A DNA stretch of 64,000 nt, taken from assembly GCA_019635585.1 (NCBI GenBank), contig JAHBZE010000001.1:620001-684000 (forward strand), written 5' to 3'. Position 1 is the stretch's first letter. Each line of letters starts with the position of its first letter. This DNA is from Xanthobacteraceae bacterium (lineage in GTDB: Bacteria; Pseudomonadota; Alphaproteobacteria; Rhizobiales; Xanthobacteraceae). The translations under genes and the position numbers were made by a program. The notes beneath the pieces were generated by a model. That model was not told the DNA's origin. It worked only from the letters and a program-made list of their open reading frames with translations, and did no database searches. This document shows positions 9,807 to 19,797 of the stretch, piece after piece.

Positions 9807-10394
9807 GTGCGCACTTTTCTCGCAATCAGCCGAGCGATTGACTTCGTCAATATTCGGCTCGGAAAAGCCGTGGCATGGCTCATCGTGCTCGCGATCACCG
9901 TTTCGACGGTCAACGCGATCGTTCGAAAACTGCTCAATCAATCATCCAACGCATGGCTCGAACTGCAGTGGTACCTCTTCGCCGCGGTTTTCATGTTCTG
10001 CGCGGCCTGGACGCTGATCTCGAACGAACACATCCGCATCGACATCATCAACAACCAGTTTTCCAAGCGGGTGCGCAACTGGATCGACCTGATCGGTCAT
10101 GTCTTCGCGCTGTTGCCGTTCTGTATCGTGATGATCTGGACGTCGATCCCGTTCTTCCTGACGTCCTACCGTCTCGGCGAGCGCTCCTTCGCCGCCGGCG
10201 GCCTGCCGCAGTGGGTAGCGAAGCTGATTATCCCGGTCGCCTTCGTCATTCTCCTGATCCAATCCTTCTCGGAAATCATCAAACGCGTCGCGATCATGCG
10301 CGGTGCGATCCCCGACCCTTACGACGCGCCGCCGGTTCACGCCGCGGAAGCCGAAGCAGAACGGCTGCTTCAGGCTGCGAATACCAAATCGTAA
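9807..10394 (+). CDS. TRAP transporter small permease (DctQ)
   Basis: About 195 residues from GTG at 9807 (VRTFLAISRAIDFVN), preceded by a GGGGGG-type ribosome site. An in-frame start at 9669 would add a proline- and glycine-rich stretch unlike the family. Four hydrophobic segments with the usual DctQ features: NTxxR-like region after helix 1, WTLISNEHIRIDI between helices 2 and 3. Forms the membrane complex with the large permease that starts 27 bases downstream. Confidence 0.85.
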   Translation: MRTFLAISRAIDFVNIRLGKAVAWLIVLAITVSTVNAIVRKLLNQSSNAWLELQWYLFAAVFMFCAAWTLISNEHIRIDIINNQFSKRVRNWIDLIGHVFALLPFCIVMIWTSIPFFLTSYRLGERSFAAGGLPQWVAKLIIPVAFVILLIQSFSEIIKRVAIMRGAIPDPYDAPPVHAAEAEAERLLQAANTKS

Positions 10395-10421
10395 AAATCA
10401 GCGCGCGCGGAGCGAATTAAA

Positions 10422-12485
10422 ATGATCGCCTTTCTGATTCACAACATGGCGCCGATCATGTTCGCGACTTTGGTCGTGTGCCTCCTGATCGGTTATCCCG
10501 CAGCCTTCACGCTTGCCGCGGTCGGATTGTTCTACGGCATCGTCGGCATCGAACTCGGGCTGTTCGCGCCGAACTTCCTGCAGGCGCTACCCGAGCGCGT
10601 GTACGGAACGATGAACAACGACACGCTGCTTGCGATCCCGTTCTTCACTTTCATGGGATTGATCCTCGAACGAAGCGGCATGGCGGAAGACCTGCTCGAC
10701 ACCATCGGCCAGGTGTTCGGCCCGATCCGCGGCGGCCTCGCCTATGCGGTGATTTTCGTGGGCGCTCTGCTTGCCGCGACCACTGGCGTCGTCGCCGCCT
10801 CGGTCATTTCGATGGGCCTGATCTCGCTGCCGATCATGCTGCGCTACGGCTATGACCGGCGGCTTGCGTCGGGTGTGATCGCGGCCTCCGGCACGCTCGC
10901 GCAAATCATTCCCCCATCGCTCGTGCTGATCGTCATGGCCGACCAGCTCGGCCGCTCGGTAGGCGATATGTACGAAGGCGCCTTCGTTCCCGGCCTGATC
11001 CTTTCAGGCCTTTACGCCTCTTACGTCATGCTGGTCACGCTGATCTTTCCGAACCGTGCGCCCGGCCTGCCGCCGGAAGCGCAAACTTTGAAGGAAGACG
11101 GCCAGAACCGTCCGCTTCGCACGATTACGAATTTCGTCGGCGCCGCGGCGGCGGTGCCGCTCCTCACCTTCCTGGTGGTGTCGGCGGTTCTCGCGATCGT
11201 CTTCATTCTGGTCGGCGGCATCGTCGGCAGCGGAAGCGACCTCGGTATTCCGCACACGGTCAAGGAATACGGAATCGAGGCACTTGCCGCACTGGTCGCG
11301 CTTTATGTGCTCTATCGCGGCGTCCGCTCGGGCAACTTCATGTCGCGTCCGCACGCGAACCTTGCATTGCTCGTGCTGGTCAGCGGTGCGCTCGGCTTCT
11401 TCGTGATGACCGAGACCACCTACAAGGGCGCGGACTTCGTCGTGCTCGCGATGTTCGTCGCGATCATCTTCGCCTTCCTGGTTTCGGTAGGCGACCGCTA
11501 TCGCGGGCTTGCCGGCGTGATCGGCGCGATCGCGGCGCTTGCAGCCACCGCCTATGGCTATCTCTATCATCCGCTTCCGGTCGCAACGGGAGCGCTCGCG
11601 AATTTCGAGCCGCTATTCAGGTTCGGAGTCGCGGCCGGTATCGGCGCCGTCGTGTTCTTTGCCATTTCGCTGGTGCTCGGCTCCGTACCGTTCTTGCGCG
11701 AGCCGCTGCTTTCGGAGATGTCGCGTCAGGTGACGGCGGTCATGGTGCCGCCGCTCGCGCTGATCTTCCTGGTGCTCGGCACGATCTTCATTGGCCTTGC
11801 TACGCCGACCGAAGGCGGCGCGATGGGCGCCGCCGGTTCCGTGATCCTCGCGATCATGAAAGGCCGGCTGAACTTCTCACTCGTCAAACAGGCGACGGAG
11901 TCGACCGCGAAACTTTCCGCCTTCGTCCTGTTCATTCTGGTCGGTGCGCGCGTGTTCTCGCTGACCTTCTATGGCGTCGACGGACACAAATGGGTCGAGG
12001 AACTTCTCGTGTCCTTGCCGGGCGGCCAGATCGGCTTCCTGCTGTTCGTGAACGCGATGGTCTTCGTGCTCGCGTTCTTCCTCGACTTCTTCGAGCTCGC
12101 CTTCATCGTCATCCCGCTCCTCGGGCCCGCGGCGGAGCGGCTCGGCATCGACCTGATCTGGTTCGGCGTCATCCTCGGCGTCAACATGCAGACCTCGTTC
12201 ATGCATCCGCCGTTCGGCTTCGCACTGTTCTACTTGCGCTCGGTCGCGCCGAAGGAATCCTATGTCGATAAGGTCAGCGGCCAGCTCACGGCGGGCGTTA
12301 CCACCGGCCAGATTTACTGGGGCGCGGTTCCCTTCGTGGTCATCCAGTGCATCATGGTCGTGCTGGTGATCCTCTTCCCGCAGATGGTAATGCACTACAA
12401 AGGCTCCGCCACTGGAATGGATCCGAACAAGGTCAAGATCGAAATTCAGATTCCGGACGAGCCGCTCGGGCCGCCGAAGTTCTGA
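10422..12485 (+). CDS. TRAP transporter large permease (DctM), enlarged form
   Basis: 687 residues; the large, sodium-coupled permease of a TRAP carrier. The N-terminal half has the usual blocks (LLIGYPAAFTLAAVGLFYG, IPFFTFMGLILERSGMAEDLLD, AASGTLAQIIPPSLVLIVMADQLG). The C-terminal half resumes at LATPTEGGAMGAAGSVILA. Between roughly residues 225 and 430 there are about six extra hydrophobic segments not found in classical DctM of about 425 residues. Ends at a bidirectional terminator; the two binding-protein genes converge from the other side. Confidence 0.9.
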   Translation: MIAFLIHNMAPIMFATLVVCLLIGYPAAFTLAAVGLFYGIVGIELGLFAPNFLQALPERVYGTMNNDTLLAIPFFTFMGLILERSGMAEDLLDTIGQVFGPIRGGLAYAVIFVGALLAATTGVVAASVISMGLISLPIMLRYGYDRRLASGVIAASGTLAQIIPPSLVLIVMADQLGRSVGDMYEGAFVPGLILSGLYASYVMLVTLIFPNRAPGLPPEAQTLKEDGQNRPLRTITNFVGAAAAVPLLTFLVVSAVLAIVFILVGGIVGSGSDLGIPHTVKEYGIEALAALVALYVLYRGVRSGNFMSRPHANLALLVLVSGALGFFVMTETTYKGADFVVLAMFVAIIFAFLVSVGDRYRGLAGVIGAIAALAATAYGYLYHPLPVATGALANFEPLFRFGVAAGIGAVVFFAISLVLGSVPFLREPLLSEMSRQVTAVMVPPLALIFLVLGTIFIGLATPTEGGAMGAAGSVILAIMKGRLNFSLVKQATESTAKLSAFVLFILVGARVFSLTFYGVDGHKWVEELLVSLPGGQIGFLLFVNAMVFVLAFFLDFFELAFIVIPLLGPAAERLGIDLIWFGVILGVNMQTSFMHPPFGFALFYLRSVAPKESYVDKVSGQLTAGVTTGQIYWGAVPFVVIQCIMVVLVILFPQMVMHYKGSATGMDPNKVKIEIQIPDEPLGPPKF

Positions 12486-12497
12486 AATCGGCGCAAA

Positions 12498-12536
12498 TAA
12501 AAAAACCCCGGAGCTTTCGCTCCGGGGTTTTTCTTT
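12498..12536. terminator. bidirectional rho-independent terminator
   Basis: ACCCCGGAGC (about 12505-12514) pairs with GCTCCGGGGT (about 12519-12528), flanked by a run of A on the left and T on the right. It can therefore end both dctM (plus) and the binding-protein gene (minus). Confidence 0.9.
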
Positions 12537-12551
12537 TCGCGTTGTCCGAAC

Positions 12552-13703
<1,152 letters not shown>

Positions 13704-13769
13704 TCATCTGGGGGCAGCATGGCCGACAGCTATGCAAAAATCTAGGAGCACGTCTTGATGCTATGCAGC

Positions 13770-13806
13770 AAAACAAAACGCCGCGACCCTTTCGGATCGC
13801 GGCGTA
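13770..13806 (-). terminator. terminator between the two binding-protein genes
   Basis: ACGCCGCGA (plus 13778-13786) pairs with TCGCGGCGT (13797-13805). Read on the minus strand the stem is followed by TTTTGTTTTG, a typical terminator tail. It would end the upstream paralogue's transcript, so the two binding proteins can be expressed separately. Confidence 0.75.
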
Positions 13807-13831
13807 TACTTTTCGTAATAATTTCGGATAT

Positions 13832-14932
<1,101 letters not shown>

Positions 14933-15119
14933 TCATCTCCCATAGACTGCGGGAGGCACTGCGCCTTCCGCTTGGGCAAGCGGGTAGCATGCTTTGGCGG
15001 ATGGGACGCGAAATTAGCCATGCACGGTGGGCAAAGCGAGCCGCCGAGCCATGCCGCAAACGGGAACTCTGCGACCAAAGTCGATCAAAATCTGAGCAAG
15101 TTTTGTGCGTACCGATTGG

Positions 15120-15962
15120 CTAGCGCAAATTCGTAGCCGCGATGCGCGCAGTTGACGCAGCGGCAAGGAACTTCGCCGTGTCAGCCGGCGCGCCGCGCTT
15201 GAGCCCGGGATAAGCGTTGGATGCGAGATCGAGGGCCGCGCGGATCGCCTTCGCGGCGGCAGCGCTCGACTTTTCCAGTTCGGAAAGAATCTTCTCCGCC
15301 TCAGTGCGCGCGGCGAGCGCAAAGCCAAGACCGTCGAGATAAGTTTCGAGCGTGGAATCCTTCTTCAACGTGAGCACATACTGTGCGGCGGCGCGGTCGA
15401 GCATGTCTGCGATGACCTGTGCCTTCACCGCGAGCGCCGATAAGGCCGACTTCGGTCCAGCCTTCTCCGCGCCTGCGAGTGCCGTCTGCACCGCCTCCAC
15501 GGCCTTCCGCACTTCCGGCGCCGGAGCGTTCTTGTTCGCGGCGGCGATCGCCGCTTCGATCTTCGCACCAAGATCTTTTACACCGCGCTTTTTGAAGACC
15601 TCTTCCATCTCCGCGTAAACTTCGGAAAAGCCGTGCGCGAACATCTGCGTGCCGGCGGTCTTCTCACCCGCTTCGTAGGCGGCAAGCCCGGCATAGTAAT
15701 GTGCAGCGATCACTTGTAGCGCGATGCCGTATTTTACCGGGTCCTTGTCGGCTGCGGCCGCGTCGATGCCGCCCTCGCCGCTTTCTCCGCTTTCGTTTTC
15801 GCCGCCCTCGCCACGGATGAGTTGCGCAAGCACGAACGAATGCGCGGCGGGCGCGTTGATCGAGGTCGAATTGAGCGGATCGAGATTCTCCGCTTGCGCC
15901 GCCGATGACGCGCCGGCGACAATCGCGACCCCGACACCAAGCCAGATTTTCGTGGTCTTCAT
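15120..15962 (-). CDS. secreted helical protein of unknown function
   Basis: 280 residues from ATG at 15962 (MKTTKIWLGVGVAIVAG); the longer open frame upstream has no signal and is not likely. Signal peptide ending at AAQA, then a short GEGGENESGESGEGG low-complexity stretch, then long amphipathic helices rich in Ala, Glu and Lys. I recognise no catalytic motif. It is divergent, by 92 bases, from a PKHD-type hydroxylase of the PiuC kind. An iron link is possible but only from that context. Confidence 0.6.
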   Translation of the reverse strand: MKTTKIWLGVGVAIVAGASSAAQAENLDPLNSTSINAPAAHSFVLAQLIRGEGGENESGESGEGGIDAAAADKDPVKYGIALQVIAAHYYAGLAAYEAGEKTAGTQMFAHGFSEVYAEMEEVFKKRGVKDLGAKIEAAIAAANKNAPAPEVRKAVEAVQTALAGAEKAGPKSALSALAVKAQVIADMLDRAAAQYVLTLKKDSTLETYLDGLGFALAARTEAEKILSELEKSSAAAAKAIRAALDLASNAYPGLKRGAPADTAKFLAAASTARIAATNLR

Positions 15963-16054
15963 GGCCGTTTCCCCGCAAGCAGATTTGCGTTCAACATAGT
16001 CCTGCGAGAGGCTTGCAGTCCACGGCCCTCGACGGATTTGAATTGCTCCAAACA

Positions 16055-16717
16055 ATGCGCATCGCCATCGCCAATGTTCTAAATGCCGACGAAGTCTCGC
16101 AGCTACGAAGCAGCCTCGAAAGCGTGCGCTTTCTCGATGGCCGGGCAACCGCGGGTTATGCCGCGCGCGAGGTGAAACATAATCGTCAGGCGGACAGCTT
16201 GGACCGGAACACCTCGGCGTTGCGCGATCTCGTGACCGAAAAAATCCTAGCGAACGAATTGTTCCGGCTTGCCGCACGGCCGAAGCAACTGACGCCGATC
16301 TTGTTCTCGAAATACGAGCCGGGCATGCGCTACGGCAATCACATCGACGACGCACTGATGAGCGGGATACGCGCCGACGTTTCCTTCACGCTGTTTTTGT
16401 CAGAACCGTCCTCTTATGACGGCGGCGAACTTGTGATCGACACTCCGGCGGGCGAAGACACGATCAAACTAGAGGCCGGCTCGATGATCGTCTATCCGGC
16501 TACCTCGCTGCATCGCGTTGCCGAAGTCACGCGCGGCGAGCGGCTTGCCGCGGTAGGCTGGGCGCGCAGCCTCATTCGCGAGGAAGCGAAGCGTGAGCTG
16601 TTGTTCGATCTCGATACCGCGCGGCGGCGCCTGTTTGCGCGCGAGGGAAAAAGCGAGGATTACGATCTCTTGTCGAAGTCGTCGGCCAATCTCCTGCGGA
16701 TGTGGGCCGAAGACTGA
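16055..16717 (+). CDS. PKHD-type Fe(II)/2-oxoglutarate hydroxylase (PiuC-like)
   Basis: 220 residues from ATG at 16055 (MRIAIANVLNADEV). A double-stranded beta-helix dioxygenase: metal motif HxD in YGNHIDD, distal His in TSLHRVAEV, and a downstream arginine (GERLAAVGWARSLIR) expected to bind 2-oxoglutarate. The FSKYEPGMRYGNHID and YDGGELVI blocks are typical of the Fe2+-dependent PiuC/PKHD family, often iron-regulated. Length fits the family. Tail-to-tail with a DUF3551 gene, 5 bases apart. Confidence 0.88.
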   Translation: MRIAIANVLNADEVSQLRSSLESVRFLDGRATAGYAAREVKHNRQADSLDRNTSALRDLVTEKILANELFRLAARPKQLTPILFSKYEPGMRYGNHIDDALMSGIRADVSFTLFLSEPSSYDGGELVIDTPAGEDTIKLEAGSMIVYPATSLHRVAEVTRGERLAAVGWARSLIREEAKRELLFDLDTARRRLFAREGKSEDYDLLSKSSANLLRMWAED

Positions 16718-16722
16718 CGATA

Positions 16723-16965
16723 TCAGCGCCGGAAGCGCGGGTCGTAAATCGGATTGAGATAGCAGCGCTCGTTCAGATTATTGCGCGAAGCAAGGCACTG
16801 CTCGAGCGTATAGGCCATACAGTAGGGAATAGAACTTCCCTCTCCGATCTTCATCTCGCGGCACCAAAGATCGGATGGCGGATTGGCGGGACGCGGAGCG
16901 CGCTGTTGCGCCGACGCGGCGACCGTAGTTGCGAACAGGATCGCCAGAGCGACGACGGTTTTCAT
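16723..16965 (-). CDS. small secreted DUF3551 protein
   Basis: 80 residues: signal peptide (MKTVVALAILFATTVAASAQ) and a short mature part with the DUF3551 pattern, where 'PYCMAYTLEQCLAS' and 'CYLNPIYD' carry the spaced cysteines. The family is typical of Bradyrhizobium and relatives; function unknown. An AAAGGAAA ribosome site lies at the end of apbC, 15 bases upstream, so it may be read from the apbC transcript. Confidence 0.75.
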   Translation of the reverse strand: MKTVVALAILFATTVAASAQQRAPRPANPPSDLWCREMKIGEGSSIPYCMAYTLEQCLASRNNLNERCYLNPIYDPRFRR

Positions 16966-16980
16966 GCGGATTTCCTTTCG

Positions 16981-18102
16981 CTACGACTCGATCACAATCT
17001 TCGGCGCGGCTCGCTTGCCGGCCGAGCCTTCGAGCGCGCCGCGCACTTTCGCGGCGATGTCTTTGTAGATTTTCGCGTAAGGCCCGTCCGGCTCGCTGAC
17101 GACAATCGGCTTGCCGGCGTCGGACATTTCTCGAATCTTCAATTCGAGCGGCACTTCGCCGAGGAACTGCACGTTCCAGCGGTCGGCCTCGTGTTTCGCG
17201 CCACCGTGGCTGAAAATATCCGAGCGCTCACCGCAATGCGGGCAGAGGAAATAACTCATGTTCTCGATCAGCCCGAGCACGGGAACGTCCACGCGCTTGA
17301 ACATGGCAATGCCACGGCGCGCGTCGATCAGCGCGAGATCCTGCGGCGTGGACACGATCACCGCACCAGCGAGCGGCACCTGCTGCGCGAGCGTCAACTG
17401 CGCGTCGCCGGTGCCGGGCGGCATGTCGACGACGATGACGTCGAGCGGCGCCCATTCCACTTCGCGCAGCATCTGCGTGATCGCCGACTGCACCATCGGC
17501 CCGCGCCAGATCATCGGCGTGTCTTCGTCGACCAGAAAGCCGATCGACATGACTTTCAGGCCGTAAGCTTCCATGGGCTTCAAAATGCGGCCGTCGACCA
17601 GTTCGGGCTTGCCCTTAAGCGCGAGCAGCCGCGGCATCGAAGGACCGTAGATGTCGGCGTCGAGCACGCCGACTTTCAGCCCAAGCGATTGCAGACCGAG
17701 CGCAAGATTGACTGCCGTTGTGGACTTGCCGACGCCACCTTTTCCCGAAGCAACAGCGATGATCGCTTTGACGCCCGGCACGCCTTGCGTCGCGCGGCCC
17801 GGCGGCTGCATCGCAGGACCGCCCGCACGCGGCGGCGGCGCGGAAGGCGCACCCGGCTTCTTTTCGGCTGTCAGCGCAATCATGACCGAAGCGATGCCGG
17901 GAATGCCTTTAATAATGCCTTCGGCTTCCCTGCGGACGCTTTCCCAAGCCTGCGCTTCGGCTGCGTCCACGGTAAGCGAACAAAAAACCTTGCCCCCGGT
18001 GACGACGACGCCGGAGAGCTTGCCGGAAGAAACGATGTCGCGCCCGTCTGGGCCTTTTACGGATTTGAGGGCGTCAGTGATGCTGGCGGAGGTGGCGGTC
18101 AT
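16981..18102 (-). CDS. apbC: iron-sulfur cluster carrier P-loop ATPase (Mrp/ApbC)
   Basis: 373 residues from ATG at 18102 (MTATSASITDALKSV). N-terminal MIP18/DUF59 domain (about 1-90), a proline/glycine-rich linker, then the Mrp ATPase with the deviant Walker A GKGGVGKSTTAVN, the DADIYGPSMPRLL block, DMPPGTGDAQLT and the LCPHCGERSD segment that contains the cluster-binding CxxC. Carries and delivers Fe-S clusters in the cytoplasm. Last large gene of a minus-strand run gst - enoyl-CoA hydratase - apbC; 55 bases separate it from the hydratase. Confidence 0.93.
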   Translation of the reverse strand: MTATSASITDALKSVKGPDGRDIVSSGKLSGVVVTGGKVFCSLTVDAAEAQAWESVRREAEGIIKGIPGIASVMIALTAEKKPGAPSAPPPRAGGPAMQPPGRATQGVPGVKAIIAVASGKGGVGKSTTAVNLALGLQSLGLKVGVLDADIYGPSMPRLLALKGKPELVDGRILKPMEAYGLKVMSIGFLVDEDTPMIWRGPMVQSAITQMLREVEWAPLDVIVVDMPPGTGDAQLTLAQQVPLAGAVIVSTPQDLALIDARRGIAMFKRVDVPVLGLIENMSYFLCPHCGERSDIFSHGGAKHEADRWNVQFLGEVPLELKIREMSDAGKPIVVSEPDGPYAKIYKDIAAKVRGALEGSAGKRAAPKIVIES

Positions 18103-18157
18103 TTTTTCTTGTCTCCTGCCGGAGACATAGCATTTCCGGCGAAAAAGCGCTTCGCGG

Positions 18158-18952
18158 CTATTCGCCCTGAAAACGCGGCAGGCGCTTCTGGATGAAAGCG
18201 GTGACGCCTTCCATGAAATCCCTCGAACGGCCGGCCTCGCGCTGGCTCTCGCGCTCCAGATCGAGCTGGGCGGCGAGATCATTCGCGCCGCTTTGCATCA
18301 GCGCTTTCTTCGCAAGCCGATATGCAAGCGTGGGGCCTGCTGCCAGGATCGCAGCGTGCTTCGCGACTTCGCTTGCAAAAATATCGTCGTCAAAGATCTT
18401 CCACGCGATGCCCATCCGCTCGCACTCCTCCGCGGAAATACGATCCGAGAACAGCGACATCGCCAGAGCGCGCTTGAGGCCGACAAGCCGCGGCAGGAAC
18501 CAGGTGCCGCCCGCGTCCGGCACGAGGCCGATCCGCGCAAACGCCTGCTGGATGTAGGCCGAGCGCGCCATCAGGATGATGTCGCAGGCGAGTGCGATGT
18601 TCGCTCCCGCGCCCGCGGCCGGCCCGTTGATCGCGGCAATCGTCGGGATCGGGAACGACGCGAGCCGCAGCACCAGCGGATTGTAATTTTTCTCCAGCGA
18701 GGCGCCGAGATCGAGGTTGGACGACTCTCCGACATTGCGCTCGCTCAAATCCTGCCCGGAACAGAACGCGCGGCCCTCGCCTGTTAGTACCAGACAGCGG
18801 ACGTGCTTGTCGGCTTCGACGCGATCGAGCGCGTCGCGCAGTTCGGGATGGGTCGCAGCGTTGATCGCGTTTAAGCGCTCGGGGCGCGCGAGCGAAAGGG
18901 TCGCAACCGAACCCGCGACTTCAAGCCGGATGTTTTCGTATTTCGCGGTCAT
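18158..18952 (-). CDS. enoyl-CoA hydratase/isomerase family protein
   Basis: 264 residues of the crotonase superfamily. The opening ends with RPERLNAINAATHPEL; the oxyanion-hole blocks are GEGRAFCSGQDLSE and AAINGPAAGAGANIALACD. The GPAAGAG form and the DAGGTWFLPRLVG loop resemble the PaaG/PaaB-type isomerases of phenylacetate degradation, but no other paa genes are here. Starts 3 bases after the GST gene, so the two are cotranscribed. Confidence 0.88.
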   Translation of the reverse strand: MTAKYENIRLEVAGSVATLSLARPERLNAINAATHPELRDALDRVEADKHVRCLVLTGEGRAFCSGQDLSERNVGESSNLDLGASLEKNYNPLVLRLASFPIPTIAAINGPAAGAGANIALACDIILMARSAYIQQAFARIGLVPDAGGTWFLPRLVGLKRALAMSLFSDRISAEECERMGIAWKIFDDDIFASEVAKHAAILAAGPTLAYRLAKKALMQSGANDLAAQLDLERESQREAGRSRDFMEGVTAFIQKRLPRFQGE

Positions 18953-18955
18953 TGC

Positions 18956-19567
18956 CTACGCCTTCGCACTTGGCCGCGCCGAAACGGCAGCATGCCAGCG
19001 CGTCAGATTTTTCATCTCCGGCGTAACGGACAGCTTGATGACGCGCATGAAATCCACCGTGCAGAGCGCGGTGATGTCGGCAATCGTGAAGCGGTTGCCC
19101 GCCACGTATTCGCGTTTACCGAGTTCGGACTCGAGCAGGTTCACGAAGTCGATCGCCTGATCGCGGCAGACCGCACCCCACTCCGCAACCTGCACCTTCT
19201 CGCGCTTGGCCATGCCGGGGCTGGTGTGACGAAACGACTGCGACACCGGACCATAGAAGTGCAGTTCCAGACGCCGGTTCCACATCTCGACCTGCGCGCT
19301 TTCCAGCGCGTCGCGCCCGAAGAGGTTCGGCTCGGGATGCAGCTTTTCAAAATACAGGCAGATCGCGACCGACTCTGAGATGATCGTGCCGTCGTCGAGC
19401 ACCAGCACCGGCACTCGCTGCATCGGGTTCATCGCCGTGAATTCGTCGGTCCGCTGTTCGAGCGCGCCGAGATCGACTTCCTGCTTGGGAACTTCAATGC
19501 CTTTTTCCGCCAGAAAGATGCGCACACGGCGCGGGTTGGGCGCGCGGCCCATGTCGTACAATTTCAT
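18956..19567 (-). CDS. glutathione S-transferase
   Basis: 203 residues from ATG at 19567 (MKLYDMGRAPNPRRVRIF), after a GAGAGA ribosome site. N-terminal thioredoxin-like domain with the cis-proline/GSH block PVLVLDDGTIISESVAIC, and an all-helical C-terminal domain with the FTIADITALC helix. It belongs to the bacterial ThetaT/beta-like group. The substrate is unknown; it heads the gst - enoyl-CoA hydratase - apbC run. Confidence 0.88.
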   Translation of the reverse strand: MKLYDMGRAPNPRRVRIFLAEKGIEVPKQEVDLGALEQRTDEFTAMNPMQRVPVLVLDDGTIISESVAICLYFEKLHPEPNLFGRDALESAQVEMWNRRLELHFYGPVSQSFRHTSPGMAKREKVQVAEWGAVCRDQAIDFVNLLESELGKREYVAGNRFTIADITALCTVDFMRVIKLSVTPEMKNLTRWHAAVSARPSAKA

Positions 19568-19625
19568 TTTCAATGTCTCTCCGGCGGCTATCGGAACATG
19601 CGCGCGGGAACCTATCAAGCGTTAG

Positions 19626-19642
19626 AAATAGTTGGGCTATTT
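19626..19642. repeat. AT-rich inverted repeat in a divergent promoter region
   Basis: AAATAG and CTATTT are separated by 5 bases, 59 bases before the GST start in a 230-base gap shared with the divergent histidine kinase. It may be an operator. Two TTAACC direct copies lie at 19672 and 19696 in the same gap and resemble single CtrA half-sites, but their spacing is not that of a full site. Confidence 0.3.
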
Positions 19643-19797
19643 GTCATCCAGCCACACGGATTTACCGTTTCTTAACCATAAGAATCAGCCCGGCATTAAC
19701 CACCTTCGCGCGATGGTAGGCGCGGCCGGCGCGGGGGTGTTCCGCTTGCCGGCCTGCGCACTTTTCGCGCGGGGCGATCGGGTAACGGTACTGCGTA

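Noticed and set aside
16702-18195. 497-codon plus-strand frame opposite apbC
   Set aside because: Fully antisense to a clear Mrp/ApbC ATPase; the His- and Arg-rich translation lacks any motif.
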